Of a stretch of 23,088 nt of DNA, positions 7,510 through 15,139 are shown piece by piece. The notes beneath the pieces were generated by a model. The model saw nothing but the letters and a program-made list of their open reading frames with translations, did not search any database and had not been told where the DNA came from. How positions within the stretch are numbered: the first letter of the stretch is position 1; every line of letters starts with the position of its first letter. Source of the stretch: Lachnospiraceae bacterium (GTDB taxonomy: Bacteria > Bacillota > Clostridia > Lachnospirales > Lachnospiraceae); assembly GCA_900766915.1 (NCBI GenBank), contig CAAFXE010000065.1, positions 1 through 23,088 on the forward strand. Direction: 5' to 3'. The position numbers were made by a program, and so were the translations under genes.

Positions 7510-9036
7510 TCAATCGAAAATGTCTTTGATCTTGTACGCAATTTCAATACGGTTGTCTTGATACACAAGCACCCGGTCAATGAGAAGGTCGGCCAGATCG
7601 GCAGTCAGCCCTTCAGAACTGACAACTGCCCTGGCTGCTTTCTGATGGTTATCCCGCCGGGCCTGTTCTTCCTGCTTCTGCTTTGCCTGTGCCACTACTG
7701 CAGCATAGGCGTTTTTTATTCTTTGCAGGGTATCATCGCAAGCGGCCTTTTTTATGCGAAATGTTTCTGCATCGATTTCTCCGGAAAGGTAGCTTTCAAA
7801 CAGCATCTGCTTCTCATCGGTAATCGCTTCAATTTGGGCTTCATACTCAACCTTTCGCGTAGCGGTTACATTTGCGGAGGAAAGGTTTTGCTGCATATCG
7901 TTTAGAGCAACCGCAAGCTGCTGGCGGATCGTGGCAAATACTGCTTCCTCCAAAGCTGGAGCTGTGACCTTCAAGCCATAACAGGGCAGGTTTTCATCTA
8001 CCTTAGAGGAACGGCAATAATACAGAGGAATTTTATGGGCGCTTCTGGACAGCGCATGATGGCAGCAGCCACAAAACAGCTTTCCTTTCAGCGGATAATC
8101 ATGCCGATTCCTGTTCTTCACGGGATAACGCCGAATGGATGAATTTGCCTTGTTGAACAATTCCACGTCTACAATGGGGATATGGTGATTTGGAATCGTG
8201 ATCCACTGGCTTCTATCTTTGGGACGGCTGGTTTTTGCGCCAACTTCCTTTACGGCCTTTTTGCACATGACGTAGGTTCCGATATACCGCTCGTCTGCAA
8301 TCATACGGGTAATGGTCGTGGTGCTCCATATTCCTTTGGAACGGGAAATATCGTGGGTATGATTTCCGTGGGCTGCTTTATATTCGCCGGGGGTTGGAAT
8401 CTGATTTTGGTATAACTCTTTTCCAATTTGGCTGGAGTTCTTTCCCTCGGCAGCAAGCTGAAATATCTGTTTTACAACCATGGCAGCTTCGGGATCAGGT
8501 TCCATTCTGCCATCATCCCCCTTGCGGTATCCGTAGGGACAAATGACGCTCTGATATTCGCCCCGTTCCATTTTGGCGTACTTGGCGGTTTTTGTTTTCA
8601 TGGACATATCCCGGCTGTAATATTCGCTTACCAAGTACTTGAAGGCAACATCCATGCCGCCGGTATCACCTTTGAAGCGGTCAGAATCGAAGCTGTCACT
8701 GACAGAGATAAATCGGGTATGAAACAGAGGGAATACGCGCTCAATGAAAAAGCCGGTTTCCAGCGAGTTTCTGCCGAATCGTGAAAAATCTTTTACAATG
8801 ATGCAGTCGATTTTATTCTCCCGTACCTGCTCGATCAGCTCCTGCACACCGGGCCTTTCAAAATTCGCTCCGCTGTACCCGTTATCTACAAATTCAATGA
8901 CTTCCGCAAAATCCCCTTCAGGCAGGGATTCTGCATATTCCCGTAAAATCAATCTCTGATTCTCAATGCTCAGACTTTCGTATTTGTAGTCCTCAAGGGA
9001 CAGCCGGATATAGAGCGCAATTACATATTTTTGCAC
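7510..9036 (-). CDS. Large serine recombinase 3 of a tandem trio
   Basis: This 508-residue large serine recombinase has an N-terminal resolvase domain with catalytic Ser13 in YIRLS, the DNA-cleavage helix segment VKDFSRFGRN (about 82-91), a recombinase domain near CPYGYRKGDDG, a zinc ribbon opened by CGCC (322-325), and a helical C-terminal region with a coiled coil (about 400-460). Such enzymes integrate and excise elements at attP/attB without host factors. It overlaps the upstream recombinase by 16 bases, so it is last in a translationally coupled operon. All visible catalytic residues are intact. In multi-recombinase elements the partners often act together; which one is the main integrase cannot be told here. 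Confidence 0.9.
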   Translation of the reverse strand: MQKYVIALYIRLSLEDYKYESLSIENQRLILREYAESLPEGDFAEVIEFVDNGYSGANFERPGVQELIEQVRENKIDCIIVKDFSRFGRNSLETGFFIERVFPLFHTRFISVSDSFDSDRFKGDTGGMDVAFKYLVSEYYSRDMSMKTKTAKYAKMERGEYQSVICPYGYRKGDDGRMEPDPEAAMVVKQIFQLAAEGKNSSQIGKELYQNQIPTPGEYKAAHGNHTHDISRSKGIWSTTTITRMIADERYIGTYVMCKKAVKEVGAKTSRPKDRSQWITIPNHHIPIVDVELFNKANSSIRRYPVKNRNRHDYPLKGKLFCGCCHHALSRSAHKIPLYYCRSSKVDENLPCYGLKVTAPALEEAVFATIRQQLAVALNDMQQNLSSANVTATRKVEYEAQIEAITDEKQMLFESYLSGEIDAETFRIKKAACDDTLQRIKNAYAAVVAQAKQKQEEQARRDNHQKAARAVVSSEGLTADLADLLIDRVLVYQDNRIEIAYKIKDIFD

Positions 9037-10676
9037 TGATTTATCACCTCCAGGTATTGTTCAAACTCACAACTGAAACGAAATGCCACATGAAATTCTT
9101 TGCTGGGGTCAATGACGATCTGCTCAATCAAACGGTCAATCAGTTCCGAAGTCAGCTTTCCACTTTTCCGAATGGCAGCAGCATCTTTTGCAAGGGCTTG
9201 ATATTTCTGCCGTTGAGTTTCCATTTCCGCCAGTCTCTGCTTTAACTGTTCAACGTCCAATTCCAGCCCCTGACACTGGTGGTCATAGCGTTCTTTGAAC
9301 TGTAAATACTCGTCCTTTGTAATGATCCGCTCAACATAGCTTTCATAAAGGCCGCTGGACAGCCCTTTCAGTCTGGCAATCTCCTGTGTTTTCCTGGCGA
9401 TTTTCTCAGCTATTTCATACCGCTGTTTCGCCTGCAAATCCGGTTCTTCAAGAATCATGGCATACTTACCCAAAAGCACATCCAGGGAAGTCAGCAGCGT
9501 GTCAACCAGGACCGACATGACCTTGGTTTCTGCAATCATCACACCCTCACAGGCATCCTTAGACACTCTGCTTTTAGAAAGACAATAAAACATATAAGTG
9601 TCTGCTTTCGTCTTGCGTGCATTTCTGTGCCGGTGCAGGGGTTTACCGCAGCAGCCACAGAATATTTTCCCTTTCAGAAGATTCTCAGAATATGGGGTGA
9701 CAGGCTTAGCTTTGCTTCGACCTGCTGCGGCATCCAGATTTTTCTGTACCCGCTCGAATAGCTCATGGCTGATAATTGGGTCGTGTGTCCCTCTCACAAT
9801 TATCAGATCTTCGTCTGTCTTGATTTGCTTATGGTCAACTGTTTTGGTATGCCCCTGGACGAGATCCCCTGTATAGACAGGGGATCGAAGGATTTTGGAT
9901 ACAGTGAAGGTCTGCCATTTGCCGCTGCCCATCAGCTTTTCGTTGCGAATCTCACCACAAAGTTTTTTGTAGTAGCTGGGGGTCAAATGACCTGCTTCAT
10001 TGAGTTTCAAAACGATAGCATTTAATGGAACGCCCTCTGCTGCCCACTGAAAAATCTGCTTAACTACGGAAGCGGCCTGCGGATCGATGACAAGCTGGTG
10101 GCAGTCATCCTCCGCCTTTTTATAGCCATAGGGCGCTCTGCTTCCTACATATTTTCCATCCTTCATTGCCTGACGCTGCTGGGCTTTGATCTTTTTGCTG
10201 ATGTCCAGGGAATAGGCTTCATTCACCATATTGATAAGGGGGAGCATGATGCCCATAGAACTGCTTTCCGGTTTAGAGGTATCGTACTGCTCATTGACAG
10301 AAATGAAGCGAATATTTCTGGTGCGGAAATAGTTCTCAACGTAGTATCCGGTGTCAATGGAATTTCTACCCAGCCGGGACAGGTCTTTGACGATTACACA
10401 GTTGATGCGTCCATCCTCAATGTCTGAAAGCATCTGCTGAAATCCTGGACGATGAAAATTTGTCCCGGTGCAGCCATTGTCAATATAGGTTTGGACAATA
10501 TTTATCTCCGGGTGCTGCTTCAAATATCGTTCAATAATCAGCGTCTGTGTTTCAATGGAAGCGCTGCCGCTTTGGGTGTCCTCCACGGACAGCCGGATAT
10601 ATTGAGCGGCTTTGCAGCGAAAGGATTCCTCCTGCAAACTTGGCATCTGGGGTGCCTTCCTGCTTTTTCTTGCCAT
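9021..10676 (-). CDS. Large serine recombinase 2 of a tandem trio
   Basis: 551 residues with a 20-residue lysine/arginine-rich N-terminal extension (MARKSRKAP) before the resolvase domain. Catalytic Ser30 is in QYIRLS, with VKDLSRLGRN at about 96-105, a recombinase domain around RAPYGYKKAEDD, a zinc ribbon starting CGCCG (340-344), a coiled coil at about 420-500, and a C-terminal FRFSCEFEQYLE tail. It starts 2 bases after the stop of recombinase 1, with AAGGAGAG inside that gene's end as ribosome-binding site, and its end overlaps recombinase 3. The enzyme appears complete. The three recombinases are clearly different in sequence, so they are not recent duplicates. Confidence 0.9.
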   Translation of the reverse strand: MARKSRKAPQMPSLQEESFRCKAAQYIRLSVEDTQSGSASIETQTLIIERYLKQHPEINIVQTYIDNGCTGTNFHRPGFQQMLSDIEDGRINCVIVKDLSRLGRNSIDTGYYVENYFRTRNIRFISVNEQYDTSKPESSSMGIMLPLINMVNEAYSLDISKKIKAQQRQAMKDGKYVGSRAPYGYKKAEDDCHQLVIDPQAASVVKQIFQWAAEGVPLNAIVLKLNEAGHLTPSYYKKLCGEIRNEKLMGSGKWQTFTVSKILRSPVYTGDLVQGHTKTVDHKQIKTDEDLIIVRGTHDPIISHELFERVQKNLDAAAGRSKAKPVTPYSENLLKGKIFCGCCGKPLHRHRNARKTKADTYMFYCLSKSRVSKDACEGVMIAETKVMSVLVDTLLTSLDVLLGKYAMILEEPDLQAKQRYEIAEKIARKTQEIARLKGLSSGLYESYVERIITKDEYLQFKERYDHQCQGLELDVEQLKQRLAEMETQRQKYQALAKDAAAIRKSGKLTSELIDRLIEQIVIDPSKEFHVAFRFSCEFEQYLEVINQCKNM

Positions 10677-10678
10677 AT

Positions 10679-12298
10679 TCAGCCTACTCTCCTTTCTCCC
10701 GGCAGGACCAGCATCTCCATGGCCCGCTTATATTCATCTTCATAATTAAACTTAATGTCTATTTCCTTTTTGCCAACAACACGAACAGACTGGATAAGCT
10801 GGATGATTACTTTTCGGTCCAATTCCGTCAAATTGGCAAACTCCGTAAAGCGATTGATCCACCGAAGCCGCTCACTGCGGTTTTCCAGCACATCATCAAG
10901 CTGTGCTTTTAGCTGCTTGATACTGCCACGGATGCGTTCCTCCACACGGGTATATTTTGCCTTAAAGGAAGTATATTCCTCTTTGGTAATCATTCCGCTG
11001 ATAAGATTTTCGTAAAGCTGAGATTTGAAGGTCATATTCTTTTCAAGCTGCTGTTCATTCTGCACGATCTGGGAGGAGTACTGATTGACCAGCTCCCGGT
11101 TGATTTTGCTTTGGTCAATGCTGGACAGGATCTCCCCCAAAGAAGCTACATTGCGAACATAACTTTTCAAGCATTCCAGGACACAATCTACAAGCGTGTT
11201 CTCCTTTATCATCACGGGATTGGTGCAGCCATGTTTCTTTCCGGTAGGACAATAATAGTAACGATATTCCTTATCCTTTAACCGGTTTGTCTTACGGGTC
11301 ATGCGTCCGCCGCAGCAGCCGCAAATCAGAATCCCGGAGAAAAGGTATACCGAGGATTTATCCGGGGCTGTGCGCGTGTCCAGACCAGCGATCCGCTGAA
11401 TCAGATCATAGTCCTGTTTGGTGATAATTGCTTCGTGGGTATCCTTTACCCGTACCCATTCCGAGGAAGGACGCTGTTCCAGCTCCTTCAGCTTGTAGTG
11501 GGGCGTACCCTGTTTGCCCTGAGCAAGACATCCGGTATAGGTTTCATCCTGCAAAATACGGATGACCGTGTGGGCTGACCATTGGCAGTCCTCTCTGTCT
11601 GCCCACCCATTCTTTGCGTAAGGGAAGCCATTGTTTTTCTTATAGGCCAGTGGGGATAAAATGTGAAGCTCGTTTAATGCCTTGGCAATGCGTGCTGCGC
11701 TGCACCCATCCAGCCGCATACGGTAAATGTCCTGAACAATGCGGGAGGCATAAGGATCGGGGATCAGCAGATTCTTATTCTCTGGAGATTTCATGTAGCC
11801 ATATACAGGAAATGCGCCTACAAAATCGCCATTGCGCCGCTTTACATCCAGTGCGCTGCGGGTCTTGATGGAAATATCCCGGCAATAGGCTTCGTTCATA
11901 ATGTTCTTGACCGAAACTGCGAGATCATCTCCGCTGTTTTCATGGGCCGTATCGATATTGTCATTGATGGCAATAAAACGCACCCCATAGGCAGGAAACA
12001 CACGGCGAAGATATCGCCCGGTTTCTATGTACTCACGTCCCAAACGGGACAGGTCTTTGACGATAACACAGTTGACCTCTCCTGCGGTTATCAGCTCCAT
12101 CATTTCCTTGAACGCAGGGCGGTCAAAGAGGATGCCACTGTAACCATCGTCTATTTTTTCTGATACCAGTTCTATATCCGAATTCCGCTCGACGAAATTC
12201 TCAATCAGACGCCGCTGATTGGCTACGCTGTCGCTTTCGTTGCTTCGGTCATCCGTGTAGGACAGGCGGATATAGTCCACAGCTTTATACTTGGGCAC
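10679..12298 (-). CDS. Large serine recombinase 1 of a tandem trio
   Basis: 539 residues: catalytic Ser13 in DYIRLS, VKDLSRLGRE at about 80-89, recombinase domain around FPVYGYMKSPE, zinc ribbon CGCCGG at 326-331 with partner cysteines at 350 and 358, then a helical and coiled-coil C-terminal half. It starts with GTG at 12298-12296 and has no strong ribosome-binding site, which may keep expression low. It is the first gene of the recombinase operon, behind an extended -10 promoter (12391-12383) and a palindrome (12338-12350). All catalytic motifs are present. It is probably part of the integration/excision machinery of the element that carries the sigma factor and DUF6870-like gene next to it. 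Confidence 0.9.
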   Translation of the reverse strand: MPKYKAVDYIRLSYTDDRSNESDSVANQRRLIENFVERNSDIELVSEKIDDGYSGILFDRPAFKEMMELITAGEVNCVIVKDLSRLGREYIETGRYLRRVFPAYGVRFIAINDNIDTAHENSGDDLAVSVKNIMNEAYCRDISIKTRSALDVKRRNGDFVGAFPVYGYMKSPENKNLLIPDPYASRIVQDIYRMRLDGCSAARIAKALNELHILSPLAYKKNNGFPYAKNGWADREDCQWSAHTVIRILQDETYTGCLAQGKQGTPHYKLKELEQRPSSEWVRVKDTHEAIITKQDYDLIQRIAGLDTRTAPDKSSVYLFSGILICGCCGGRMTRKTNRLKDKEYRYYYCPTGKKHGCTNPVMIKENTLVDCVLECLKSYVRNVASLGEILSSIDQSKINRELVNQYSSQIVQNEQQLEKNMTFKSQLYENLISGMITKEEYTSFKAKYTRVEERIRGSIKQLKAQLDDVLENRSERLRWINRFTEFANLTELDRKVIIQLIQSVRVVGKKEIDIKFNYEDEYKRAMEMLVLPGERRVG

Positions 12299-12337
12299 GA
12301 AATTTACAGGTCTTTCAGTCTGGAAATAGCTGCAAGA

Positions 12338-12350
12338 AACGTAACGTTTG
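12338..12350. promoter_or_regulatory. 13-base perfect palindrome upstream of recombinase 1
   Basis: AAACGTAACGTTT is a perfect dyad around one central base. It lies 40 bases before the recombinase GTG and about 33 bases downstream of the -10 box, inside the predicted leader. It could be an operator or the core-flanking part of a recombinase attachment site, since att sites commonly sit just upstream of the serine integrase gene. Confidence 0.35.
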
Positions 12351-12382
12351 TGAAACTATATCTCTCTTTCTTCTCCAAACAT

Positions 12383-12391
12383 ATTATAACA
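12383..12391 (-). promoter_or_regulatory. Extended -10 promoter of the recombinase operon
   Basis: On the minus strand TGTTATAAT combines a perfect TATAAT (12388-12383) with an upstream TG. No -35 match is found at 16-18 bases. The predicted start is near 12376, giving a leader of about 80 bases before the recombinase 1 GTG. Confidence 0.5.
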
Positions 12392-12420
12392 TTCTTGGCA
12401 GAAAAGGCGAGTTTGTCGGC

Positions 12421-12642
12421 TTACCGGAGGATGCCCTGCAAGCAGTTCTCCAATGTGGTGCCATTTCCGGCAAAAGAAGCATTTACAACAAAATCTCCGC
12501 ATCGGAAACGGTATGGATTTTGGATCTGCTTTACAAAGGCAGCTATGCGCTCCTCTTTGGAAAGGTTTTTGTCAACGGATATGGTGCGGATATCCACCAA
12601 TTCTTTAGTTTCGGTTTTGGGATAATTTGCAGTCTGGATCAT
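12421..12642 (-). CDS. Small DUF6870-like protein of integrative elements
   Basis: This 73-residue protein contains ELVDIRTISVDKNLSKEER, then IQNPYRFRCGDFVV and GTTLENCLQGIL. The pattern (DI.TISVD...L...ERI..F..QI.NPY.FRCG..VV...F....TTLE.C) matches a small conserved protein found beside recombinases and sigma factors in clostridial integrative elements, which I recall as DUF6870. No catalytic motif is visible and its role is unknown. AAGGAGGGA precedes ATG 12642 at good spacing, making this the best supported start in the neighbourhood. It precedes the recombinase operon by about 120 bases and follows two candidate short ORFs in the same direction. Confidence 0.7.
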   Translation of the reverse strand: MIQTANYPKTETKELVDIRTISVDKNLSKEERIAAFVKQIQNPYRFRCGDFVVNASFAGNGTTLENCLQGILR

Positions 12643-12679
12643 GGGATTCTCCCTCCTTAGTCTTTCAAATTTCTCAAAG

Positions 12680-12829
12680 TTACATGAATACGCTGGCAGC
12701 CGAAACTGCCAGCGCATGATATCTAACTTTGCGGATCACCATGTCAGCCATGCGGGATTTCACAGCATACAAATCGTGAGATGGCAATCCGGTAGTAAAA
12801 CGAAATACAAAGTCCGTCACATTTATCAC
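12680..12829 (-). CDS. Candidate 49-aa ORF with GTG start, unknown function
   Basis: From GTG 12829-12827 the frame reads INVTDFVFRFTTGLPSHDLY, a basic middle (KSRMADMVIRKVRYH) and ends ALAVSAASVFM. The GTG overlaps the stop of the preceding candidate ORF (GTGA), a common sign of coupled genes, and the DUF6870-like gene starts 37 bases later. A strong 9-bp hairpin (12691-12714, CGCTGGCAG/CTGCCAGCG) lies within the 3' end. The length and composition are compatible with a real small protein, but I recognise no family and there is no independent ribosome-binding site. Confidence 0.3.
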   Translation of the reverse strand: MINVTDFVFRFTTGLPSHDLYAVKSRMADMVIRKVRYHALAVSAASVFM

Positions 12830-12981
12830 AGCCCCTGACGGTGGGCACAATCCAGGCTGGCCTTTGGTAAAAGGTCATCATAACTCCACGGCACCGCTGC
12901 CAAAGGCTGGCGTATGCCCCAGGGTTCTCCCCAAGTCTGCGGGAAGGTTTGCACAAGTTCCGTTATCACTGCGCAAGTCAT
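12826..12981 (-). CDS. Candidate 51-aa ORF, unknown function, probably part of a decayed gene
   Basis: From ATG 12981 the frame reads TCAVITELVQTFPQTWGEPW, then PLAAVPWSYDDLLPK and ends HRQGL. The tryptophan/proline-rich, codon-like character suggests coding. The same frame upstream, broken by stops, also holds a coding-like stretch at 13113-13018 (YITLCNEQQEVC ... EVIWVSYPSE). No ribosome-binding site precedes ATG 12981, so this may be the remains of one longer gene. An overlapping frame (13096-12878) is also open, which lowers confidence. Nothing else was found in 12982-13218. Confidence 0.3.
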   Translation of the reverse strand: MTCAVITELVQTFPQTWGEPWGIRQPLAAVPWSYDDLLPKASLDCAHRQGL

Positions 12982-13218
12982 GGCAAAGCGGTATACCAAA
13001 CCGCATCAGAAGCTGTGTTATTCGCTCGGATAGCTGACCCAGATCACCTCCAGAGGGGCTATCGTCCCGGCGCACACTTCCTGCTGCTCGTTGCACAGTG
13101 TTATGTACCTGAACTATCGTGTATTCACTTGAAAAGGTTCAGAGAAGGTAATGGGAAAATGCACCTTCACTACTTAGCCGACTTTTTAGGGGGCCTGAGT
13201 AACAGAAACAGGGAATGT

Positions 13219-13641
13219 TTACAAAATATTCATCATCTTTTTCAGCTTCGCCAAAATCTGCTTGCGCTGATTATTGATCGTTTTTTGACAGACCCCAAAT
13301 TCCTCCGCGCAGTCACGTTCTGTTTTCTTTTGGTAGTACAAAGCGAACACCAGCACCCGATCTTCCTTCGGCAATTTCTCCACATACCGGCGCACAGTTT
13401 CCCGGAGAATGTGGTCTACGACCCTATCTTCAACGCTTTCCTCGTTGGGATAGGAAAACATTTCCTCGCCCAAAAGTTCGTCTGTGTCAAGGTCGCTGTA
13501 GTGATACAGCTTATGTTCCTGATCACTTTCCTTCAGATATTTCTCTCTGCGCTTGTACCTGTAAAATTCACGGTACTGTTCCTCCGTGACATCGATCATC
13601 TTGCCCTCTGCGGGAAGCTGATACTTTTTTGCTTTTTCCAT
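13219..13641 (-). CDS. Sigma-70 region-4-type regulator of a mobile element
   Basis: 140 residues. The C-terminal half is a sigma-70 region-4-like helix-turn-helix: VEKLPKEDRVLVFALYYQKK, TERDCAEEFGVCQKTINNQR, then a basic helix KQILAKLKKM. The N-terminal half is acidic and helical, with a lysine/arginine patch (YRYKRREKYLK), and no recognisable region 2. Such short sigma-like proteins are standard in Tn916-type and clostridial integrative elements, where they control transfer or recombination genes. AGGAGG lies ahead of ATG 13641. An intrinsic terminator sits about 105 bases upstream, insulating it from the ABC/GntR operon. It could drive the downstream recombinase genes; this is inferred from position. 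Confidence 0.75.
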   Translation of the reverse strand: MEKAKKYQLPAEGKMIDVTEEQYREFYRYKRREKYLKESDQEHKLYHYSDLDTDELLGEEMFSYPNEESVEDRVVDHILRETVRRYVEKLPKEDRVLVFALYYQKKTERDCAEEFGVCQKTINNQRKQILAKLKKMMNIL

Positions 13642-13746
13642 CTTTGTGTTCCTCCTGATGAAATGAAAATTATCTTCAAAAAAAGAAACACGGGGGTGCC
13701 CTTGCCCTTTTTGCAAAGGCTGGACTGTTTTTTGGAAAAATGGCAA

Positions 13747-13807
13747 AAAAAGAACACCGTTTTGCAGTGCTTGCAGACCGAATACCGCAAACATTGCAAA
13801 ACGGTGT
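13747..13807 (-). terminator. Strong intrinsic terminator, possibly bidirectional
   Basis: Arms 13754-13774 and 13787-13807 pair over 21 positions with two G-T type mismatches around a 12-base loop (outer stem ACACCGTTTTGCA). On the minus strand the stem is followed by TCTTTTTTTGCC. On the plus strand a TTTTTT run begins 7 bases past the stem. It most likely ends transcripts from the GntR/ABC operon. Confidence 0.8.
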
Positions 13808-14067
13808 CAAATTGTTTTTTGCTTCAAAGGAACAAGCGGCAATAGGGGTGTTGTTGTGGAGAAAGTGGCTGCGATGAGGTTTATCGCTGAGTGGCGCTAG
13901 ATATAGGCCTTTCCGAGCTGTCAAAATGGTTTTGTTTGCTATGGAAAGTTCCAGATTTATGGAGAAGATAAGAAAATGGTATAATTTATTTTGCCGAAAT
14001 ATTGCACTATGCTTGGCTGCGTAATAATTTGTAGAACCTAAGATTGTAGCGCGGAAAATTATTCGTT
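13808..14067. other. Gene-free spacer between the terminator and the GntR gene
   Basis: Together with 13642-13746 this makes over 400 bases without a gene. I see no convincing coding frame. A plus-strand extended -10 (TGGTATAAT, ending near 13984) has no obvious gene to serve. A TTGACA on the minus strand (13924-13919) lacks a well-placed -10. It may be a boundary between the recombinase element and the ABC/agr region. Confidence 0.4.
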
Positions 14068-14403
14068 TTACAAAATTCGGAAGAAATCGGTTACCTCAAT
14101 ATTATACTTAGTTAGTATATCCTCTACTTGCTTCAATAAGAGAATAATTTCCCCTAATTCATCCTGACTTATCATATTGTTTGATGACACAAAAAAACCA
14201 TTGCCAGGCACCGAATATATTAACCCATCCTCTTTCAGATGATCGTATGCCTTTTGAACTGTGCCGCTGCTTACTTGAAGTTCTTGGGACAACGCTCTAA
14301 TTGATGGAATAGATTCGTTCGCCTGTAAATTTCCAGCAATTATTTTCTTTTTGAAGTCATAATAAATTTGGACATATGTATAGTTGTCATTATTGTGATC
14401 CAT
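14068..14403 (-). CDS. GntR-family (YtrA subfamily) transcriptional regulator
   Basis: 111 residues. The N-terminal winged helix is typical GntR: YVQIYYDFKKKIIAGNL, SIPSIRALSQELQVSSGTVQ (recognition helix), AYDHLKEDGLIYSVPGNGFFV (wing). Only about 40 helical residues follow, which is the short YtrA type that usually represses an ABC transporter operon. It lies 94 bases after the ATPase gene on the same strand, as last gene rather than the more usual first. The ATG has a poor ribosome-binding site (AGGTGA about 20 bases away), but the domain starts right there. An 11-base word (AAAAACTGTTA, plus strand) lies just before the start and also upstream of the lipoprotein gene, so it may regulate both. 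Confidence 0.85.
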   Translation of the reverse strand: MDHNNDNYTYVQIYYDFKKKIIAGNLQANESIPSIRALSQELQVSSGTVQKAYDHLKEDGLIYSVPGNGFFVSSNNMISQDELGEIILLLKQVEDILTKYNIEVTDFFRIL

Positions 14404-14409
14404 AATCGA

Positions 14410-14420
14410 AAAAACTGTTA
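14410..14420. promoter_or_regulatory. Shared 11-base word, candidate GntR operator copy 1
   Basis: AAAAACTGTTA on the plus strand, 6 bases upstream of the gntR ATG. The identical 11 bases occur at 17980-17990 before the first gene of the ABC operon. It is not a dyad, so operator status is only suggested by the shared position. Confidence 0.3.
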
Positions 14421-14497
14421 ATCACCTAACGGTATGTTTGCGTGTTGTTGCTAGAATAGAAATTGTGCAATATCCTTATCGCTTCTCTGGAAGCAAG

Positions 14498-15139
14498 TTA
14501 TTGGAGCCGAGTAAGAATGCCACTATCCATTTGGTACACTTCGTCGCATAGCAAATCAATGTCTTCTTTGAAGTGACTAGCAAGTAAAATAGTTTTCCCT
14601 TTTTCTTTTAGCAATTTCAGGAGTGAGCGGATATGCTGCACACCTTGATTGTCCAATCCGTTCATGGGCTCATCCAGGATAAGCAAGTTGGGATTTTCCA
14701 TGATAGCCTGTGCAATACCAAGCCTTTGACGCATTCCCATAGAATACTTACCCACTGGTCTTTTAAGATCGGGATCGAGACCAACAGTATTCATGCTTTC
14801 ACAAATTTCGTCAATTCCAATTTTTCCTCGTATAGAGGCAAGATGTTTTAAGTTGTTTATTCCGGATTCATGGAGGAGAAAGCCCGGAGATTCAATGATA
14901 AACCCTATATCTTCTGGAAAATCAACATCCTTTCCTACACATTGTCCCCATACACGGACTTCTCCACTGGTAGGGATTACCAGTCCGCAGATGCATTTGA
15001 GAAGAACCGTTTTCCCGGAACCGTTTCGACCAATTAAACCATAAATTTTCCCCGCCTCACAGGTAAGGGACACATCATTCAAGACTATATTGTTGCCATA
15101 CTGTTTGGTTACATCTCGAATATCTACCACAGTACTCAT
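14498..15139 (-). CDS. ABC transporter ATPase with E-loop (BcrA/LanF type)
   Basis: 213 residues, a compact ABC ATPase: Walker A GRNGSGKT (37-44), signature YSMGMRQRLGIAQA (132-145), Walker B LLILDEP (152-158), H-loop LLASHF (185-190). At the Q-loop position the sequence is GFIIESPGF, with Glu84 instead of Gln. This E-loop is known from lantibiotic-immunity (LanF) and bacitracin-type ATPases, suggesting export or removal of a membrane-active compound. It would form the motor for the two adjacent permeases. The start at 15139 has GGAGG before it and overlaps the permease stop (ATGA). The ABC assignment is certain; the immunity role is inferred from the E-loop and from the secreted-protein/agr locus nearby. 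Confidence 0.9.
   Translation of the reverse strand: MSTVVDIRDVTKQYGNNIVLNDVSLTCEAGKIYGLIGRNGSGKTVLLKCICGLVIPTSGEVRVWGQCVGKDVDFPEDIGFIIESPGFLLHESGINNLKHLASIRGKIGIDEICESMNTVGLDPDLKRPVGKYSMGMRQRLGIAQAIMENPNLLILDEPMNGLDNQGVQHIRSLLKLLKEKGKTILLASHFKEDIDLLCDEVYQMDSGILTRLQ

Noticed and set aside
12949..13845. Plus-strand open frame of 298 codons spanning the sigma-like gene
   Set aside because: It is antisense to the sigma-70 region-4 gene, which has AGGAGG and a clear HTH. The plus-strand product is low-complexity and Phe/Leu-rich.
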